A stretch of 64,000 nt of DNA from Symsagittifera roscoffensis (taxonomy: Eukaryota > Xenacoelomorpha > Acoela > Convolutidae), in contig NC_087069.1 of the NCBI RefSeq assembly GCF_963678635.1, positions 29,428,776 through 29,492,775 of the forward strand, in the 5' to 3' direction. Below the pieces are notes generated by a model that saw only the letters and a program-made list of their open reading frames with translations, made no database searches and was not told the DNA's origin. A program made the translations under genes and the position numbers. Shown piece after piece: positions 59,061 to 64,000 of the stretch. Each line of letters begins with the position of its first letter. Position 1 is the stretch's first letter.

Positions 59061-59282
59061 GAGCGTATGCACAGTTCGTCGTGGTGGGTTCGGCGCAGGT
59101 TCGAACCCTGCTTAGGTTATTTCATTGCTAAAACTCAAACATGCGCCGAACTTGACAGGGTCATAAGTTTACGCTCAGTAACCCGGTTCCAACCCCTCCC
59201 CCCAAAAAAACCTTTTCTGTTTTGTTTAGCTAATTAAACTAGTTCAAAAAACTTGGCCGAACTTGGCTGACAGATTTTTGTC

Positions 59283-59470
59283 TGTTAAAACCGTGTTTTG
59301 CCAAAGTGTGAAAGCTAAAACTCGGTGCTCTGTGACAGAATATATTCTGTCTGAATGTTAAAAGCAGGAAAAAACCGTTTCCGAATTTAAAATAAATTTG
59401 TGCCAATTCCGATTCAATGAAATTATTTGCCCAGCAGTAGTTTTAAATGACCAGAAGCCCAGCACAGCCT
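59283..59470 (+). repeat. BEL/Pao 3' LTR fragment
   Basis: TGTTAAAACCGTGTTTTGCC to ATGACCAGAAGCC matches the first 190 bases of the putative 5' LTRs at 45897 and 52681, including CAGAATATATTCTGTCTGAA and ATAAATTTGTGCCAATTCCG. The match then stops. Confidence 0.85.
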
Positions 59471-60018
59471 CTGTGCAAAAAATTTGTTAAGCTGAAAATT
59501 AATTTTCAAAAATTTTTTCAAGGTTCCTCGATATAAAGCTTCACTTACAGTTTCTATCTAGGAAAATTTGATTAATCTAGTTTTCTTACGACTAGAAAAG
59601 AAACCAGAAATTTCATAGCAAATGATCAAATTAACTAGGAAAAAGTTTTTATTCTGTTGAAGCTCCAAACGAATTTTGTCTTTTTTATAACGTTGAGCTG
59701 AGAGCCAAATTATGCAAAAAAAATTTATTTGTTTCGCATTTTTGTACATTTCCTTGGATGGTGAGCTACAAATCCAAACTTTTTTTTTCAAAAAACTGCT
59801 CTCATTAAAATTTATATCTATTAATTTTAGAAAATCAATACTTTTGTGCATAAAAAACATCCTATTTCAGCTTGATCGCAATCATAATTTCTGCATTATC
59901 TTAAATGCCTCCGTGATTCAAGATTCGGAAAACCCAGCTTCTTTGTCACTCATGCTTGCTTACAAAAACAAAAAATTTTGATAAAGAAAAAGTTGAGTGC
60001 CCTGTTTATGGAAAAGTG
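59471..60018. other. no gene seen
   Basis: AT-rich sequence. Short frames on both strands overlap each other and show no domain or splice support. Confidence 0.5.
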
Positions 60019-60026
60019 GTAGCCAT

Positions 60027-60440
60027 CACCATCGGATTTAGGGGGGGGGGGGGGGGGGGGGAGTGCCCCTCTCGGGATTCGACCCCCTGCCTACCCTAAG
60101 GGCTCCCCCTTTGTATTAAGATACCTATTTATGGCTCGCGGACCCTAAACGTTTTCTAAAAGCTGCTTCGGCGTCAATATGGACTAACTTTGGAAAAACT
60201 CGCCGAAAAAACGCGATTTCAAGGTCAAATTTTTCCAAAAAGTGCCTAAAACGCCTTTTTTTGGTCACTTTTTTCAAAATTTCTGTGATACAGAAAAACT
60301 GGTCAATATAGGACCTTTATAGTGATAGTGAGAGCTCGGGAAATAGTTTTGTTCGAAGTAAAAAAAAAGATCGATCAAATTTTGAATTTTTTTTGGAAAA
60401 TCCTCCCCCAGTTCTCGAGAAAACACAAGATCCGCCCCTG
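60027..60440. mobile_element. hAT-type MITE, 414 bp
   Basis: Flanked by a perfect 8-bp target duplication GTAGCCAT (60019-60026 and 60441-60448). The ends are imperfect inverted repeats: CACCATCGGATTTAG on the left and CAGGGGCGGATCTTG on the minus strand at the right. It contains a run of about 20 G and no coding capacity. 8-bp duplications are the hallmark of hAT superfamily transposition. Confidence 0.85.
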
Positions 60441-60575
60441 GTAGCCATATAACTTCCAGGAAATTTTTTGTTGTTGTGGAATCGTGTGGAAACTGTTAGG
60501 TTAGAAGTCTGATGAGAATTTTTGGGTTTGAAATGAAAAAAAACCTCTGATTGAGTTTTTGCATGGAGAAGTAAA

Positions 60576-60590
60576 TTTTTTTTATTCAAA
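60576..60590 (-). terminator. polyadenylation signal of the coiled-coil gene
   Basis: On the minus strand AATAAA lies about 90 bases after the TGA at 60676-60678, within TTTTGAATAAAAAAAATTT. Confidence 0.6.
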
Positions 60591-60675
60591 ATAGTAAAAT
60601 TGCAAATTCGGTGTAAACTCTGATTATATACTTTTAATGCAAAACTTTGTAAAATCACAGTCAACTTTTTGTAGC

Positions 60676-62190
60676 TCAGGGCTTGCTTCGACAAATCCCC
60701 ATCTCGTGATTATGCTTTGAGCACTTTGGACATCTGCACAGCAGAGTGGTAGGCATAGAGTAATCAGACCGATACTTCGCATAACAGAAGTTCCTATCAC
60801 AATAGTGCACATGGCGACTCGGCAAGTAAGCCGAATTTAAAACTCGAGGACTAGTAGAAAGTGTCGTAGTAGCTTGAGGATGTTTTTGGCAGTTGGGAAC
60901 TTTGGAAATTTCCACGATTCTGTAGTTGTCTGGAATGCGGATTGTCGTAGTTAAGCAGTCGTGATTGATTTTGTGGTCGTGATTGACGACCGAAAACCGA
61001 CTGGACTCGATAACACCGTTCGGATTGTTCTCGGCTTTTGCGATTTCTTTCGTTTCGGTGAAAGTTCCATTGACTATTTGTTCTTTCATGTCCTTTTTGG
61101 CGTCATGTTTCGCCTCAAGTTCATTTCTCAGGTTTTCTATTTCCTTCTCTAGTTCCTTGATTTTGTTCAAATCTTTGTGACTGCTCGAATCCTTGCCATC
61201 AGTACTTAGCGCATGCAGTTTCTGACTTAGCTGTGCTATTTCAGACTTGAGCTGGGCAATTTCGTTGTCTTTTGCCTCAATTTCCTTTTCTAAGTTATCC
61301 AAATCTTCGTTTTGTTTGTCGAATGCAGATTTTAGTTTGTCCATTTGCTTCTTGTTTTTCTCTAGAAGTTTGTTTTTCTCCAAACTTTCTTCTTCCAGTT
61401 TCTTAATTTCTTGGATTTGGTCTTTTGTATCCGATTTTTGGGGTTTGTCAGTATTCTGATTTTTCCCTTTTTCTAGATTTTGCATCTCTGCGATTTTTGC
61501 ATCGTTTTCCTTGAGTTGTTTTTGCATTTCGACCATTTTTGAATCCTTTTCTTTCAAGCCAGAATTCAGTTTCGCAATTTCTGCGTCTAGTTTATCTAAC
61601 TCTTTGTCATTTTCTTCCATTTGCTTGCGCCACTTTTTATCCATTTTGGCTAATTTATCTCTTTCTGTTTCCAAATCCTTGATTTGCTTCGAAAGTTCTC
61701 CAATTTTGGTCTCCTGAGTCTTGTTCAAGTCGGTCATTTGATCAATGTTTCTGACGTAATCTTGCTGATCAGATTGCAATTGATCATTTTCATTACGTAA
61801 TTGTTCCGCAACGGTTTTGGTGTTTTCGAGTTCATCAGTCAGTGCTACAATTTTTTCCCCCAAATTTTTCAGATTTTCGCCCGAGTTTTCCTCGCTCTTT
61901 TTTGAGTTTTGATCCAGCTCTTCCTTGAGACGAGTTATTTCCTCCTTTAACTGGTCTCGCTTTGTCAACTCGTATTTCAAATCCTCGATTTGTGCTTTAA
62001 GTTGTCCATTTTCATTGACAATACTTTCATTGTCGTTCGGTTTTCCCTTTCCGCAGATGCAGTTTTCGTAGTTTGATTTTGAGATTAGTTCTAATAATTC
62101 GCTAACTTTTCCAAACGCTTCGCCGACCTCGTTTTTGACTGTTTTGATTTCCTCTTTGTGGCAAAAAGCTTCACTGTTTTTCTTCGCCAT
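60676..62190 (-). CDS. unrecognised 504-residue coiled-coil protein with Cys/His-rich C-terminus, single exon
   Basis: An intact frame from ATG (62188-62190) to TGA (60676-60678), by far the longest non-transposon frame here. Residues about 55-390 are a continuous Glu/Lys/Leu/Asn-rich coiled coil (for example LKEEITRLKEELDQNSKK, AKHDAKKDMKEQ) with two short breaks. Before it is an ENCICGKGKP segment with two Cys. The last 100 residues change character: NCQKHPQ, HYCDRNFCYAKY and CRCPKCSKHNHEMGIC give nine Cys and several His that could bind zinc or form disulphides. No signal peptide or membrane segment. A polyadenylation signal follows and an AT-rich leader precedes. A cytoplasmic structural or scaffold role is a guess. 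The lack of introns next to a many-intron gene could mean a retrocopy or a lineage-specific gene. Confidence 0.8.
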   Translation of the reverse strand: MAKKNSEAFCHKEEIKTVKNEVGEAFGKVSELLELISKSNYENCICGKGKPNDNESIVNENGQLKAQIEDLKYELTKRDQLKEEITRLKEELDQNSKKSEENSGENLKNLGEKIVALTDELENTKTVAEQLRNENDQLQSDQQDYVRNIDQMTDLNKTQETKIGELSKQIKDLETERDKLAKMDKKWRKQMEENDKELDKLDAEIAKLNSGLKEKDSKMVEMQKQLKENDAKIAEMQNLEKGKNQNTDKPQKSDTKDQIQEIKKLEEESLEKNKLLEKNKKQMDKLKSAFDKQNEDLDNLEKEIEAKDNEIAQLKSEIAQLSQKLHALSTDGKDSSSHKDLNKIKELEKEIENLRNELEAKHDAKKDMKEQIVNGTFTETKEIAKAENNPNGVIESSRFSVVNHDHKINHDCLTTTIRIPDNYRIVEISKVPNCQKHPQATTTLSTSPRVLNSAYLPSRHVHYCDRNFCYAKYRSDYSMPTTLLCRCPKCSKHNHEMGICRSKP

Positions 62191-63390
62191 TTGTGTTGAT
62201 TTTTAATGAGTTGTAAATTTGATACAAATATTTTACTGTTCGTTTTTTTAAAAAACGATTTATTAGTTAAGCTTTAAATTAATAATAAAACTATAAAATG
62301 CAAACGATCAAAACCAATAACGAATTAGACAAAGAAACTTCGTCTAAATGTATAACTTTTTATGCATTATTTTTGTTGGCAGCAATTTGGTCAGTTCGGT
62401 TCATTGCTTTGTTTTTTTTTGTTTGATATGTTTGATTTTTATGACAGTTTTGGAGTATCTAATTAAACTGAGATTGTAGTACTAGAGAAAAAAACATTTG
62501 ATAGTTTTAGTTTGAACCATTTACCTGTGATTGCTATTGTAAGAAAGTTTGTAACATGATTGAAAATGAACGCAAAAAAAACAATCGTTAAAAACTCATG
62601 CAAGTAAAATTTAATCGCTTAGATGATTTAAAACGCATGCTATTAAAAACAGGTGCTCAAAAAGAAAGCTCTACTTACTTGAACACCTAAGAATGAAGGA
62701 CAAAGGAATATTTGAAACTGATTCATTACAACTAAATTTGCTTCTTATAGTTATTTCAAAAATCGATGTCTTTTAGTTTTTTTCTCAGATCAAGAATCAT
62801 TGTCTTTTTTATTTTTTTGAAATCTTTTGTTCTAAAAGGCAGATGTTCCGAAACAATTAGGCGTTTTAGTTCTTGTTTAAACTGTCTGATTATGCTGCAA
62901 ATGGAACATTTCGAGAAATTGCTTGAGGAGTCTTTTGGTCTTTTAAAATATATTTCTGATAACATAGGCGGGTAATAATTTGATTATACGTTTTTGTGTT
63001 AGTGTGTTTTACCAGCAGCACTATTCTCGTGCAGAACTAGGCGTCTTTTTCTGTTTCTGGTGCGATTAGAGGATCTAAACGAAAGTGTAGACATTCAATA
63101 GTATTTGTAAATTAGGTACATTTGACAACAAATTTCCTCATAGAACAAATTATAGAACGTTAAAAAAGATTGAAAACTCATTTTTTTTCAAAAACAATGT
63201 TTTCAAGAAGACGCCGATAGTAATCACGAAACAAGAAATCACGTGATAAAATATCCAGCTCTAGAAGTCCATACTATGGGCCATAAATGGTCTCCTGAGT
63301 TTTCAAAAATCTATGTTTTCAAAAATTTCCGGCAAATGTAGTGCTGCCGATCAAAAAATCAAACGTTACAATCAAACGTCCGTCAGTAAT
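62191..63390. other. upstream region of the coiled-coil gene; no other gene seen
   Basis: AT-rich. On the minus strand TTTATAGTTTTATT lies about 95-110 bases before the ATG and could serve as a TATA-like element. Frames at 62756-62975 overlap on opposite strands and are not convincing. Confidence 0.4.
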
Positions 63391-63399
63391 CGGATAGGT

Positions 63400-63815
63400 T
63401 TTGTCGATGAAAATTCCGCGACCGAAAATACATAGTCTGGACAGGGTTTTAAGACGCGGAAAAGTCCTGGAAAAACCATCTTGGTCGCGGTGGTCAAAAA
63501 ATAGTGGCGGACTGAGTCTGGCAAAAGCATCTCTCGGTCACGATGCTCGAAAAACTAGTCGCGGCTTTGTCGAAAAATTAGTCGCATCATGGTCGAAAAA
63601 ATAGTCGGCTCAGGAAAAAATAGTCTACGGTCTACATTATTTTTTTCGCTCTGAATTGTTGAAATTCATACGTATATTTTTTCACTTAAATCAAGCTGTT
63701 AAGTAGCGACATAATAAAAAAAAAATTAATCGCGGCATGGTCGGAAAATAATCCGAGGCATGGTCGAAAAATTAGTCGCACATGGTCAAAAAATTATTCG
63801 TGAGGTAAAAAAAAA
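63400..63815. repeat. loose minisatellite of GGTCGAAAAAnTAGTCG units
   Basis: Repeats of GGTCGAAAAATTAGTCGC and variants (GGTCAAAAAATAGTGGC, TGTCGAAAAATTAGTCGC, GGTCGGAAAATAATCCG) at 20-35 base spacing, interrupted by about 100 unrelated bases. Confidence 0.75.
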
Positions 63816-64000
63816 CAAAGCTTGCTCAAAACTTTCTGGAAAATCTATGTCAATACTTAAGGTGGATCTAGGACTTTCTCGGGGAGGGAGGGGGAGCGGA
63901 ATTTCAAAAAAATGTAAGTTTCATCGACCACATTTTATAGATCGACCAAACTGAGCTTCAGAGCACTCCCAAAGCACTAAAAAGACCTGTTTGGCCTACT

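Larger units (their letters stand above)
52681..59470 (+). mobile_element. BEL/Pao LTR retrotransposon (unit B and beyond), decayed
   Basis: About 6.8 kb from the TGTTAAACGTG LTR start at 52681 to the 3' LTR fragment at 59283-59470. The order protease end, RT, RNase H, integrase on the plus strand is as in BEL/Pao. Many stops and frameshifts. The 5' LTR end and primer site could not be placed with confidence. The 3' LTR is truncated, so no target duplication can be read. Confidence 0.85.

Noticed and set aside
59050-59125. A tRNA-like A/B-box pair (GTAGCCGAGCG and GGTTCGAACCCTGC)
   Set aside because: The B box is good but no anticodon or acceptor stem can be formed; it lies in the BEL/Pao integrase tail or 3' UTR.

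Overview
The window is AT-rich genomic DNA from a multicellular animal, most likely an invertebrate. The evidence is a split innexin (gap-junction) gene with GT-AG introns, copia-type, BEL/Pao-type and hAT transposons, tRNA-derived SINE-like units and abundant satellite DNA. I cannot name the phylum. There are no bacterial operons, ribosome binding sites or CRISPR arrays.

Layout. 1-1060 is a worn tandem repeat. 1523-1693 (+) is the last coding exon of an unrecognised coiled-coil protein. 2260-2550 holds two tRNA-derived SINE-like units. 2836-7545 (-) is a complete but decayed copia LTR retrotransposon with two 283-bp LTRs, a polypurine tract and a primer site matching the anticodon arm of initiator Met tRNA. 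7752-8881 (-) is an internally deleted hAT transposon with TIRs and an 8-bp target duplication. 9689-11112 is a 47/50-bp minisatellite.

11162-43169 (+) is the main gene, a six-exon innexin of about 409 residues. Both extracellular-loop cysteine pairs and all four membrane segments can be read. In the model all internal exons are multiples of three and all introns are phase 1. Intron 1 contains a giant inverted repeat: left arm 12706-20966, 54-bp spacer, right arm 21021-28663. Intron 4 contains GAGCGGTTTT repeats, a tRNA-Arg-like gene, a G-rich tract, a non-LTR retroelement remnant and six units of an exactly 405-bp satellite.

41405-49321 and 49328-56586 form a direct tandem duplication of about 7-8 kb. 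It copies the last innexin exon (second copy 50154-50320, frame still open) and the 5' part of a BEL/Pao retrotransposon, whose pol continues only after the second copy to about 59,060. 60027-60440 is a hAT-type MITE with a perfect 8-bp target duplication. 60676-62190 (-) is an intact single-exon gene for a 504-residue coiled-coil protein with a Cys/His-rich C-terminus. The window ends in another short repeat.

The two large duplications, one inverted and one direct, look at most a few percent diverged in the segments I compared by eye. They may be real rearrangements around the innexin locus or artefacts of joining two haplotypes; long reads would decide. I saw no clearly new enzymatic system. 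The strongest unusual signals are the palindrome in intron 1, the duplicated last exon, the exact 405-bp satellite and the unrecognised coiled-coil gene.
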